This document shows, piece after piece, positions 8,192 through 15,603 of a DNA stretch of 64,000 nucleotides (position 1 is its first letter; the number at the start of each line of letters is the position of its first letter). This DNA is from an uncultured Agathobacter sp. GTDB lineage: Bacteria; Bacillota; Clostridia; Lachnospirales; Lachnospiraceae. The position numbers and the translations under genes are program-made. The notes under the pieces were generated by a model. The model searched no databases and was not told the origin of the DNA. It saw only the letters and a list, made by a program, of their open reading frames with translations. The stretch covers positions 1-64,000 of the forward strand of contig CAJUND010000009.1 in assembly GCA_910587655.1 (NCBI GenBank), given 5' to 3'.

Positions 8192-9773
8192 CTTTTGTTT
8201 TCAGGTATTCGGCAGGGCTTTTCCCTACATATTTTTTGAACTTCTTATGAAAATAATCGACATTTTTATAACCTGCCTGTCGGGCAATTTCATAGACTTT
8301 CAGGTTATCGTCTTCCAGCAGCTGTTTGGAATATTCGATACGCTTGTGGTCCACATAGGAGTTAAAGCTTCTGCCCACCTGCTGGGTAAAAATTTTTCCA
8401 AGATAAGCGCTGTTGTATCCAAACAGGGAAGCAATGGTTTCCAGCTTGATATTATTCTGGAAATTGTGGTCGATATAATACAGCATGTCATCCAGTACCG
8501 TATTTCTGGAAGGATTTCCAATGGCGTTCATAAACATTTCAAACTGCTCGGAAAGAAACTGGATAATCTCATAAAGATAATTCCGGCTGCCAATAAATTC
8601 GATAACGGCGGAGTTTGCCGTAAAGGGAATTTCAGTGGAAGCATAGTTTTTGTTAATCGTTTCTTTTATCTGCAGATACAGATCTGTCAGAAACAGCTTG
8701 ATTTCCGAGATTTTATCCGGAACACGGGCTAATGTATCCTCCAGCCCTGCCAGGGTTTCCACGGTCATTCTGCGGTTATAGGACTGTATGTATCCGGAAA
8801 AACGTCCGGCAAGGTCGGACAGTGCCTGGGCAGAGATTGCAGAAGCCGGTTCACTGTCCGTTTCTGACAGATATTTTGGATTGCCGGTGTTATGTTCCGG
8901 CAGCATGTCATAGCCGATGGCATGCTGGTTTGGAGCGCAGAAAAAACGGCGGGACAGCAGTGCGGCAGCATCCTCATAGGAAAGATGAACATCTTCCAGT
9001 GAGGAAACCGGTCTGCCATAGGTTAAAAACATGGATTCCATCGGGCTTCCCTTCTGCAGCGGACGTTCTTCAAAGCTGTCAAGAAAATCGGCAAGCTTAT
9101 GGAGCCCGAACGAGCCTTTTAAGAGAACAATGTCTTTCTCGTTTACCGTCAGGTGCTCGAAAATATTGTTATCCTGGTTGATGACCTTTAACAGCTCGGC
9201 AAACGTATAGGGCGGGGCTGCCTGCTGTGAGTGGAAATCCTCGCAGATAACAATCTGGTAAACATTTGCCTGCAGATGATACTGCCTGATATCCTCCTCG
9301 GACAAAGGCGGTGACAGGGTATTTGTCACAAGTTCATGGAGCGTGACGTGTTTTGCCTTGGTCCGGTATGCCGCAAGATGGCTGGACTGCTGTTTTTCGG
9401 CAGACAGGAGCTCTTTGATTTTGCTGACTGCCTGGTACAGCTCGTCCTCGTCAACCGGCTTTGTCAGGTAAAAACTGACCCCGCCCTCAATGGCCTCCTG
9501 GGCATAGGTAAAGCTGGAGTGTCCGCTTAAAATTATACTTTTTCCTTTAAAACCGGCGTCTTTTGCCTGCCGGATAATCTCAGTGCCGAGCATGCCGGGC
9601 ATACGGATATCCATCAGTACCAGGCTCGGCTTCAGGGCAAGAATCTGCGCCAGGGCATCCCCGCCGTTGGAAGCCTCTCCGCATATCCGAAATCCCAGGG
9701 ATTCCCAGTCTGTAATATATTTTAAACCTTCACGGATGTGTGCTTCATCATCAGCGATAAATAAAGTTTCCAT
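8172..9773 (-). CDS. YesN-type response regulator with AraC DNA-binding domain
   Basis: A 533-residue two-component regulator. The receiver domain (1-120) has the acidic pair in FIADDEA, the phosphoacceptor D55 in LVLMDIRMPG and the conserved lysine in YLTKPVDEDE. A long middle region of about 300 residues is followed by an AraC/XylS double helix-turn-helix (about 430-530: IASLFGYNSAYLGKIFTQQV, then YEIARQAGYKNVDYFHKKFK). Such proteins normally pair with a YesM-type sensor kinase and control a nearby sugar importer; no kinase gene is in the window. It lies downstream of the fucosidase gene in the same direction, with its own promoter, and converges on the ABC operon it may control. Confidence 0.92.
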   Translation of the reverse strand: METLFIADDEAHIREGLKYITDWESLGFRICGEASNGGDALAQILALKPSLVLMDIRMPGMLGTEIIRQAKDAGFKGKSIILSGHSSFTYAQEAIEGGVSFYLTKPVDEDELYQAVSKIKELLSAEKQQSSHLAAYRTKAKHVTLHELVTNTLSPPLSEEDIRQYHLQANVYQIVICEDFHSQQAAPPYTFAELLKVINQDNNIFEHLTVNEKDIVLLKGSFGLHKLADFLDSFEERPLQKGSPMESMFLTYGRPVSSLEDVHLSYEDAAALLSRRFFCAPNQHAIGYDMLPEHNTGNPKYLSETDSEPASAISAQALSDLAGRFSGYIQSYNRRMTVETLAGLEDTLARVPDKISEIKLFLTDLYLQIKETINKNYASTEIPFTANSAVIEFIGSRNYLYEIIQFLSEQFEMFMNAIGNPSRNTVLDDMLYYIDHNFQNNIKLETIASLFGYNSAYLGKIFTQQVGRSFNSYVDHKRIEYSKQLLEDDNLKVYEIARQAGYKNVDYFHKKFKKYVGKSPAEYLKTKEKTASP

Positions 9774-9813
9774 ATGGTTATCACAGTACCTCTTTTATAG
9801 TTTTATTCAAAAT

Positions 9814-9842
9814 ATCATAACATGTTTTTAGGTTTTATGCAA
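9814..9842 (-). promoter_or_regulatory. Promoter of the response regulator gene
   Basis: Minus strand TTGCAT (9837-9842), 17-base spacer, TATGAT (9814-9819). It lies 41 bases before the start codon, so the regulator can be transcribed independently of the fucosidase gene. Confidence 0.65.
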
Positions 9843-9875
9843 GAAACCGGCTGCCTGTGTTTTGGCACATTACGC

Positions 9876-11363
9876 TTACTCTGCAAATACTTTTATAATG
9901 ACCGGAAACTGCTGCGTTTGCAGCTGCGCTGTGATGTGCAGTCCCGCATGGTCTGCATAAAACTGCGGTTTTTCCGAAAATCCCAGTATTTCCACATCAC
10001 GGATGATGCCGTGGAAATCTGGTTTGTCGGCGTCAGCGGATTTCGCCAGTGATTTTATGGTAATGCTTCCGCTGTCCGGATAGTGCAGGCAGGCGGCGTA
10101 AATGCAGCCCCTGCCTGCCGTAAACCGGAAATCTTCGCTTGTATATTCGGGTGCCGCCGCGTCGCTGAACTGTCCTTCGGTTTCTTTGGTCGGTCCTTCC
10201 GCCGCATACCGCCACGGCTTTGAACCGTAAACGGCTTCTCCGTTGATGGAAAGCCAGTTTCCGATATCGCGCAGGATGGACAAATCCTTTTCGGCAAAAG
10301 AACCGTCAGCCTTTGGACCGACATTTAAAAGCAGGTTTCCGTTTTTGCTGACAACATCCAGCAGATAGCAGATGATTTCACGGCTGCTTTTATAGTCCAG
10401 TGTGTCCGTATAGCACCAGGAGTTGCGGGCAATCGCGGTGTCCGTCTGCCAGTGCCACGGTTTTGCCTCTGCCAGCCTGCCGCGTTCCACATCCACGATT
10501 CCGCTGCCGAACGCCATGGCGTCATGCTTATAACAGATGGCGGCAGGAAATCCGTATTCCTTTCCGCGGTTGTAGTAATAGGCGGCGATTTTTCTAAGGT
10601 ATGGCTTATATGCCTCATGCTGGATCCACCAGTCAAAGTAAAGGATTTTTGGCTGGTAACGGTCAATGATTTCACAGGTCCGGCACAGCCAGTCCTCCAG
10701 AAATTCCTGCGGCAGATACGGTTTTGCATATAAATCCTGCTGGTCGGGCTGGGTAATTTCGGACGGCCAGTAAAAATCCCCCCGTTTTAACGGTTCTCTG
10801 ATATCGCTGTCAAATTCCTTTCCGTAGCCCATAAACCAGTGGTGTTCAGCGCGTTGGGAGGAAGCGCAGAAAGTCAGGTCTCTTTTTTCAAAGGCAGTTT
10901 TCAGTTCACCCAGAATATCCCGTTTCGGTCCCATCTGCACAGTATTGTAAATGGAAAGGTCACTATGGTACATCTGGAATCCGTCATGGTGTTCGGCTAT
11001 CATGACGGCATATTTTGCACCTGCTGCCGCAATCGTATCCGCCCAGTTATCCGCATCAAACTGTTCCGCAGTAAAAAGCGGGATAAAATCCTTATAGCCA
11101 AAATCTTTATGCGCGCCGTAGGTTCTGATATGGTGTTCGTATTCCGGGCTGTCCTTTCTATACATGTTGCGGGAGTACCATTCATTCCGGAATGCAGGTA
11201 CGCTGTACAGTCCCCAGTGGATAAAAATTCCGAATTTTGCCTTTGTAAACCAGCGCGGGATTTCAAAATCCGTAAGGGATTCCCAGGTGTCGCGGAAACT
11301 GCCGCCTTTGATAACGGTTTCTATCTGGGTCAGGTACTGGTTCAGGTCTGTGATTTTAAACAT
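9876..11363 (-). CDS. GH29 family alpha-L-fucosidase
   Basis: A 495-residue glycoside hydrolase family 29 protein. The N-terminal (beta/alpha)8-type catalytic domain carries the family signatures WFTKAKFGIFIHWGLYSVPA (residues 38-57), YAVMIAEHHDGFQMYHSD (about 115-132) and PKILYFDWW, where the aspartate is the expected nucleophile (about residue 235). NGNLLLNVGPKADGS is also typical, and a short beta-sandwich C-terminal region follows. There is no signal peptide, so it should act in the cytoplasm on imported fucosylated sugars. A GGGGG-rich ribosome binding site precedes the start. It is next to a sugar ABC importer and regulator, which suggests but does not prove a common substrate. Confidence 0.92.
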   Translation of the reverse strand: MFKITDLNQYLTQIETVIKGGSFRDTWESLTDFEIPRWFTKAKFGIFIHWGLYSVPAFRNEWYSRNMYRKDSPEYEHHIRTYGAHKDFGYKDFIPLFTAEQFDADNWADTIAAAGAKYAVMIAEHHDGFQMYHSDLSIYNTVQMGPKRDILGELKTAFEKRDLTFCASSQRAEHHWFMGYGKEFDSDIREPLKRGDFYWPSEITQPDQQDLYAKPYLPQEFLEDWLCRTCEIIDRYQPKILYFDWWIQHEAYKPYLRKIAAYYYNRGKEYGFPAAICYKHDAMAFGSGIVDVERGRLAEAKPWHWQTDTAIARNSWCYTDTLDYKSSREIICYLLDVVSKNGNLLLNVGPKADGSFAEKDLSILRDIGNWLSINGEAVYGSKPWRYAAEGPTKETEGQFSDAAAPEYTSEDFRFTAGRGCIYAACLHYPDSGSITIKSLAKSADADKPDFHGIIRDVEILGFSEKPQFYADHAGLHITAQLQTQQFPVIIKVFAE

Positions 11364-11387
11364 AAGGCGCCCCCTTTTATCTGCATG

Positions 11388-11422
11388 ATGGTATAATAAG
11401 CGTTTTATGCTTATTATACCAT
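11388..11422 (-). promoter_or_regulatory. Perfect palindrome overlapping the -10 of the fucosidase promoter (operator candidate)
   Basis: ATGGTATAATAAGC, a 7-base spacer and its exact complement form a 14-bp perfect inverted repeat. On the minus strand the first arm contains TATAAT (11414-11419), preceded at 17 bases by TTAGCA, so the palindrome covers the likely -10 box and start point of the fucosidase gene. This is what a repressor or activator operator often looks like; a stable 5' hairpin is the alternative. Confidence 0.6.
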
Positions 11423-11589
11423 GGATGGTGATATTTGCTAAAAATTTTGAGATTTTTTTCTAATTATTCTTATAAAAAACAGATTTTAATTTATGGGCGG
11501 ATAGTGTAAAATAGAACGGTATATCTGCTGTCTGCAGTTTACGATAATGCGGATGGTAGACGAAATTTTTTATATCAGGGAGGGAAGTT

Positions 11590-13131
11590 ATGTTAAGTGT
11601 TTCAAATGTGTGTATTTTACTGACAATTATCGTTTATCTTGTTGGCGTACTTGCAGTCGGATTTCATTTTGCAAAGAAGAATGAGTCGGCGTCTGATTTT
11701 TATCTTGGCGGACGGCAGCTTGGACCTCTGGTTACGGCAATGAGTGCGGAGGCTTCCGACATGTCCAGTTATCTACTGATGGGGCTGCCGGGACTTGCTT
11801 ATCTTTCCGGTGTGGCGGATGTCGGCTGGACAATCATAGGACTCGCAGTCGGAACATACCTGAACTGGCGTCTTACAGCAGGCAGGTTAAGACGCTATAC
11901 ACAGATTACGGATTCATATACGCTGCCGCAGTTTTTTTCCAGACGGTTTCATGATGAAAAAAACATTCTGGCTGCACTGGCGGCGCTGATTATTATCATC
12001 TTTTTTATTCCTTATACCGCGTCTGGCTTTGCCGCCTGCGGAAAACTGTTTTCTTCCCTGTTCGGGGTGGATTACATGGCGGCAATGATTGTTTCAGCAG
12101 TTGTGATTGTTGCCTATACGGCAGCCGGAGGATTTCTGGCAGCTTCAACAACAGACTTTATCCAGAGTATTATTATGACAATTGCAATTGTTTTTGTACT
12201 GGTATTCGGGGTAATATCAGCCGGGGGAGTTTCCGCCGTGATTGACAACGCAAAGGCGCTGCCGGGCTATCTGTCTTTTACAGGCAGCTACATAGAAGAA
12301 ACCGGGGCATCGCAGCCGTACGGTTTTTTACGTATCATATCCACGCTGGCATGGGGACTCGGCTATTTTGGAATGCCGCATATCCTGCTCCGTTTTATGG
12401 CAATTAAGGACGAGAATAAGCTTGCGCTTTCCCGCAGGGTTGCTTCCGTCTGGGTGGTAATTGCAATGGCAGTTGCCCTGATGATCGGTATTGTGGGACG
12501 CGGCATGAGCGCGGCAGGAAAGATTGATGCACTTTCAGGTTCGGATACAGAAACCGTCATTGTAAAAGTGGCGCATCTTCTTTCGACCTACGGGGTGGTT
12601 CCGGCGCTGATGGCGGGACTGGTACTTGCAGGCATTCTGGCAAGCACGATGTCCACCGCCGATTCCCAGCTTCTGGCAGCGTCCTCAAGTGCATCGCAGA
12701 ATATTTTACAGGAGGCGCTGGGGTTAAAGCTTTCCAAACGTGCCGGCATGATTGCCGCAAGAGTTACCGTAATCGTGATTGCCGTTTTGGGAATCATCAT
12801 TGCAAGGGACCCGAACAGCTCGGTATTTGGAATTGTTTCCTTTGCATGGGCAGGGTTCGGCGCGGGATTTGGTCCGGTCATTATCTGTGCGCTGTTCTGG
12901 AAACGTGCCACATGGCAGGGGGCGCTTGCAGGAATGGCGGCAGGAGGTGCTTCTGTGTTTATCTGGAAATACGTTGTTGCGCCGCTCGGCGGTGTGTTTG
13001 CCATTTATGAGCTGCTTCCGGCATTTGTGATTGGGCTGGTATTTATCGTGGCGGTCAGTCTGGTTACGAAAGAACCGGATGGGGAGATACTGGAAGAGTT
13101 TGAGAAGGCAAGGGAAAAGAGTATTGCCTGA
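11590..13131 (+). CDS. putP: Sodium/proline symporter
   Basis: A 513-residue member of the sodium:solute symporter family with about 13 membrane helices. The PutP hallmarks are present: DFYLGGRQLGPLVTAMSAEA and ASDMSSYLLMGLPG in the first helices (sodium and proline binding region), GWTIIGLAVGTYLNW, and a later ILASTMSTADSQLLAASS segment carrying the sodium-site serine/threonine residues. It imports proline with sodium across the cytoplasmic membrane. GGGAGGGAAG precedes the ATG. The gene stands alone, and its last bases overlap the start of the small toxin-like ORF. Confidence 0.95.
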   Translation: MLSVSNVCILLTIIVYLVGVLAVGFHFAKKNESASDFYLGGRQLGPLVTAMSAEASDMSSYLLMGLPGLAYLSGVADVGWTIIGLAVGTYLNWRLTAGRLRRYTQITDSYTLPQFFSRRFHDEKNILAALAALIIIIFFIPYTASGFAACGKLFSSLFGVDYMAAMIVSAVVIVAYTAAGGFLAASTTDFIQSIIMTIAIVFVLVFGVISAGGVSAVIDNAKALPGYLSFTGSYIEETGASQPYGFLRIISTLAWGLGYFGMPHILLRFMAIKDENKLALSRRVASVWVVIAMAVALMIGIVGRGMSAAGKIDALSGSDTETVIVKVAHLLSTYGVVPALMAGLVLAGILASTMSTADSQLLAASSSASQNILQEALGLKLSKRAGMIAARVTVIVIAVLGIIIARDPNSSVFGIVSFAWAGFGAGFGPVIICALFWKRATWQGALAGMAAGGASVFIWKYVVAPLGGVFAIYELLPAFVIGLVFIVAVSLVTKEPDGEILEEFEKAREKSIA

Positions 13132-13228
13132 CAAGGAAAAATGTAATCAGGATTTCTTTTTATTCTGTACGTTCGTTGTTGCCCTTATTAGTCTGATTTA
13201 TCAGATTTTAAGGGATAAAAGAAAATAG
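13124..13228 (+). CDS. Putative type I toxin, holin-like small hydrophobic peptide
   Basis: A 34-residue frame starting at a TTG with an AAGGGAA site. The sequence begins with a charged segment (PDKEKCNQD), followed by one membrane helix (FFLFCTFVVALISLIYQIL) and a basic tail RDKRK. This layout is that of Fst/holin-like toxins of type I toxin-antitoxin systems. It overlaps the 3' end of putP by 8 bases. Immediately downstream is a hairpin, and a strong promoter on the opposite strand fires back across this 3' end, as expected for an antisense antitoxin RNA. The start codon is uncertain and identification rests on architecture, not homology search. Confidence 0.5.
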   Translation: MPDKEKCNQDFFLFCTFVVALISLIYQILRDKRK

Positions 13229-13314
13229 CCGCCGCTATTCACAGTAGCGACGGCTGGTGCTGAAAAAGCACTAAAAACCAACTATTGAGGGTAGCCGCTT
13301 CTCTGGTTTCCCTT
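13218..13314 (-). ncRNA. Putative antisense antitoxin RNA
   Basis: A minus-strand promoter at 13321-13348 would start an RNA near 13314. The RNA contains a GTGC...GCAC hairpin and ends at an 11-bp stem (13227-13255, arms AGCCGTCGCTA and TAGCGGCGGCT) followed by ATTTTCTTTT, a good intrinsic terminator. The roughly 95-base RNA would be complementary to the 3' end of the toxin transcript, the usual geometry of this class of antitoxin. Ends are estimates. Confidence 0.55.
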
Positions 13315-13320
13315 TTCTGT

Positions 13321-13348
13321 ATTATACCATACTACAGAAAAATTTCAA
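13321..13348 (-). promoter_or_regulatory. Near-consensus promoter of the antisense RNA
   Basis: Minus strand TTGAAA (13343-13348), 16-base spacer, TATAAT (13321-13326). No protein gene follows it on that strand for hundreds of bases, which supports a non-coding RNA product. Confidence 0.7.
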
Positions 13349-13368
13349 GGAATTTTCCCAAAGAAAAA

Positions 13369-13545
13369 TCACATCTGATGCCTTACAACCGCATACTCAT
13401 CCCCGTTCCGGTAATACGGGCATTCCCTGCGTCCGCTCTGCAGAAACCTTGCCATGTCATCTTCATCCATATTGACGGAGCAGTAAAACGCTTCATCTTC
13501 TTCATCATATTCATTATAAGCACAGAAATCGCAGCTGGCTGTCAT
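13369..13545 (-). CDS. Small cysteine-containing acidic protein, DUF6472-like
   Basis: A 58-residue protein with the pattern C-x2-C-x-N-E-Y, an acidic middle (YDEEDEAFYC, NMDEDDMARFL) and CPYYRNGDEY near the end. Four spaced cysteines suggest metal binding. It resembles a family widespread in Lachnospiraceae annotated DUF6472; the function is unknown. The ATG is preferred over an upstream GTG because AGAGGTGA lies 5 bases before it. It is the last of three minus-strand genes after pyrG and the DUF4250 gene. Confidence 0.75.
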   Translation of the reverse strand: MTASCDFCAYNEYDEEDEAFYCSVNMDEDDMARFLQSGRRECPYYRNGDEYAVVRHQM

Positions 13546-13576
13546 ATATATCACCTCTTTAAATGTTAAATCAAAA

Positions 13577-13753
13577 CTAAATAAATTGATTTAACTTGCT
13601 GTCGTACGTGTAATTAATGGAAGCAAGCTTCTTTTCCAGTATATCAGCATCCGTCATATATGCACCGGCAAGCTCCGAGAGGTCAGAGTAGTTATCGCGG
13701 AGCTGGGTGTTTACAAAGCTTAACAGCATAACCGGATCATTCGGTAAATTCAT
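13577..13753 (-). CDS. DUF4250 domain-containing small protein
   Basis: A 58-residue protein starting MNLPNDPVMLLSFVNTQLRD, the signature of the DUF4250 family common in Clostridia, with no known function. The second half predicts a short helical segment (DADILEKKLASINYTYD). The ATG at 13753 has an AAGGAG site. It is 24 bases downstream of pyrG on the same strand, so the two are probably co-transcribed. Confidence 0.85.
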   Translation of the reverse strand: MNLPNDPVMLLSFVNTQLRDNYSDLSELAGAYMTDADILEKKLASINYTYDSKLNQFI

Positions 13754-13777
13754 GGGCACTCCTTACAGATATTAAAT

Positions 13778-15382
13778 CTAACGTTTACATTTTGCGGCAG
13801 CTTCCACAAATCCGCGGAAAAGCGGGTGCGGACGGTTCGGCCGGGATTTCAGTTCCGGGTGTGCCTGCGTGGCAATGAACCATGGATGCTCTTTAATCTC
13901 AATCATCTCGATTATCCTTCCGTCAGGAGAAGTTCCGCAGAGTGACATGCCGTGTTCGTTTAATGTGGTGCGGTAATCGTTGTTCACCTCGTAACGGTGG
14001 CGGTGGCGTTCGGAAATTTCCTCCGTTTTGTATACCTCATAGGCATGGCTTGTCTTATCCAGAATACAGGGATAGGCTCCCAGCCGTAAGGTTCCGCCGA
14101 TATCCTCCACGCCGTTCTGGTCAGGCATCAGGGCGATGACCGGATGGGTGGTGTTCGGGTCCAGCTCAATACTGTGTGCGTCATTGAAGCCGCAGACATG
14201 TCTGGCAAATTCAATGATGGCAACCTGCATACCGAGGCAGAGGCCTAAGTACGGGATATTGTTTTCACGTGCATATTTTGCGGCAAGGATTTTTCCTTCC
14301 ACACCCCGGATGCCAAACCCGCCGGGAACTAAAATGCCGTTTACATCGCCAAGAAGTTCGTTTGTATTATCTACATTTAACATTTCGGAATCCACCCACT
14401 TAATATCAATTGTGGTGTGCAGTGGAATCCCCCCGTGCTTTAATGCTTCTACAACGGATATGTAGGCATCATGCAGCGCGGTATATTTCCCTACCAGTGC
14501 GATACGGACTTCTTTATTTGGATTGCGCAGGTCGTGAACCATTTCCTTCCAGTCGGTCAGATCCGGTTCCGGGCAGTCCAGGTGCAGGCATTCGCATGCT
14601 ACCTTTGCAAGGTTTTCCTTTTCCATGGCAAGCGGAGCTTCGTAGAGGTATTCCACGTCCAGGTTCTGCAGGATGTGTGTGTTCGGTACATTGCAGAAAA
14701 GGGCGATTTTATCTTTTAATCCCTGGTCCAGCGGTTTTTCCGAGCGGCAGACAATAATATCCGGCTGGATACCCATTCCCTGCAGTTCCTTGACGCTTGC
14801 CTGGGTCGGCTTTGTCTTAAGTTCATCGGATGCCTTAAGATACGGAATCAGCGTTACATGACATAAAATCGCATTATCATGTCCCACTTCATGCTGGAAC
14901 TGCCGGATTGCCTCAAGGAACGGCTGGCTTTCGATATCGCCGACAGTTCCCCCGACTTCAATGATTGCAATATGCATGTGGTCTGACGTGAAGTTGCGGT
15001 AAAAGCGGCTCTTGATTTCGTTCGTAATATGCGGGATGACCTGTACGGTTCCCCCGCCGTAGTCGCCGCGGCGTTCCTTCTGCAGGACAGACCAGTAGAC
15101 CTTTCCCGTGGTTACATTGGAATTCTTTGTCAGGCTTTCATCAATAAAACGCTCATAATGACCGAGGTCAAGATCCGTTTCGGCGCCGTCGTCGGTAACA
15201 AAGACCTCGCCGTGCTGGATCGGGTTCATGGTACCCGGGTCAATATTGATGTATGGATCAAATTTCTGCATTGTGACTTTATAGCCCCGTGCCTTAAGCA
15301 GACGTCCAAGAGATGCGGCAGTGATGCCTTTTCCGAGACCGGATACCACACCGCCAGTGACAAAGACATATTTAACAGGCAT
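13778..15382 (-). CDS. pyrG: CTP synthase (glutamine hydrolysing)
   Basis: A 534-residue protein of normal length that aminates UTP to CTP using ammonia from glutamine. The N-terminal synthetase domain (1-270) starts MPVKYVFVTGGVVSGLGKG with its P-loop. The C-terminal class I glutamine amidotransferase domain (about 290-534) has the nucleophile in GLCLGMQ and the partner residues in AHPE. AGGAGG precedes the start at 15382; a longer frame to 15463 lacks support. A TATAAT lies at 15432-15437 on the minus strand. Regulation by reiterative transcription as in Bacillus is not evident from the leader. Confidence 0.97.
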   Translation of the reverse strand: MPVKYVFVTGGVVSGLGKGITAASLGRLLKARGYKVTMQKFDPYINIDPGTMNPIQHGEVFVTDDGAETDLDLGHYERFIDESLTKNSNVTTGKVYWSVLQKERRGDYGGGTVQVIPHITNEIKSRFYRNFTSDHMHIAIIEVGGTVGDIESQPFLEAIRQFQHEVGHDNAILCHVTLIPYLKASDELKTKPTQASVKELQGMGIQPDIIVCRSEKPLDQGLKDKIALFCNVPNTHILQNLDVEYLYEAPLAMEKENLAKVACECLHLDCPEPDLTDWKEMVHDLRNPNKEVRIALVGKYTALHDAYISVVEALKHGGIPLHTTIDIKWVDSEMLNVDNTNELLGDVNGILVPGGFGIRGVEGKILAAKYARENNIPYLGLCLGMQVAIIEFARHVCGFNDAHSIELDPNTTHPVIALMPDQNGVEDIGGTLRLGAYPCILDKTSHAYEVYKTEEISERHRHRYEVNNDYRTTLNEHGMSLCGTSPDGRIIEMIEIKEHPWFIATQAHPELKSRPNRPHPLFRGFVEAAAKCKR

Positions 15383-15512
15383 AATTTTCCTCCTCAAATG
15401 TGATAGGCTTATTTTTGATAATAACTTAAATATTATACCGCCTGGAAGAAAAATATTCCACACTTTTTTAGAAAAACTTTAGAATAAAAAGCAAAACTTC
15501 ATGAACTAATTG

Positions 15513-15541
15513 TTGATTTTAGAGGTTTATTTACATATAAT
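15513..15541 (+). promoter_or_regulatory. Promoter of ftsH
   Basis: TTGATT (15513-15518), 17-base spacer, TATAAT (15536-15541), 62 bases before the ftsH start. Confidence 0.75.
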
Positions 15542-15603
15542 AAAAGATATTGATTACGAGAGAACTGTGCGCAGAATTTTATCTGTGCATATTTGGAGGG
15601 CAT

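Noticed and set aside
13031..13228. 65-residue protein starting inside putP
   Set aside because: The first half is only the out-of-frame 3' end of putP; the part after 13124 alone has the small-toxin character.
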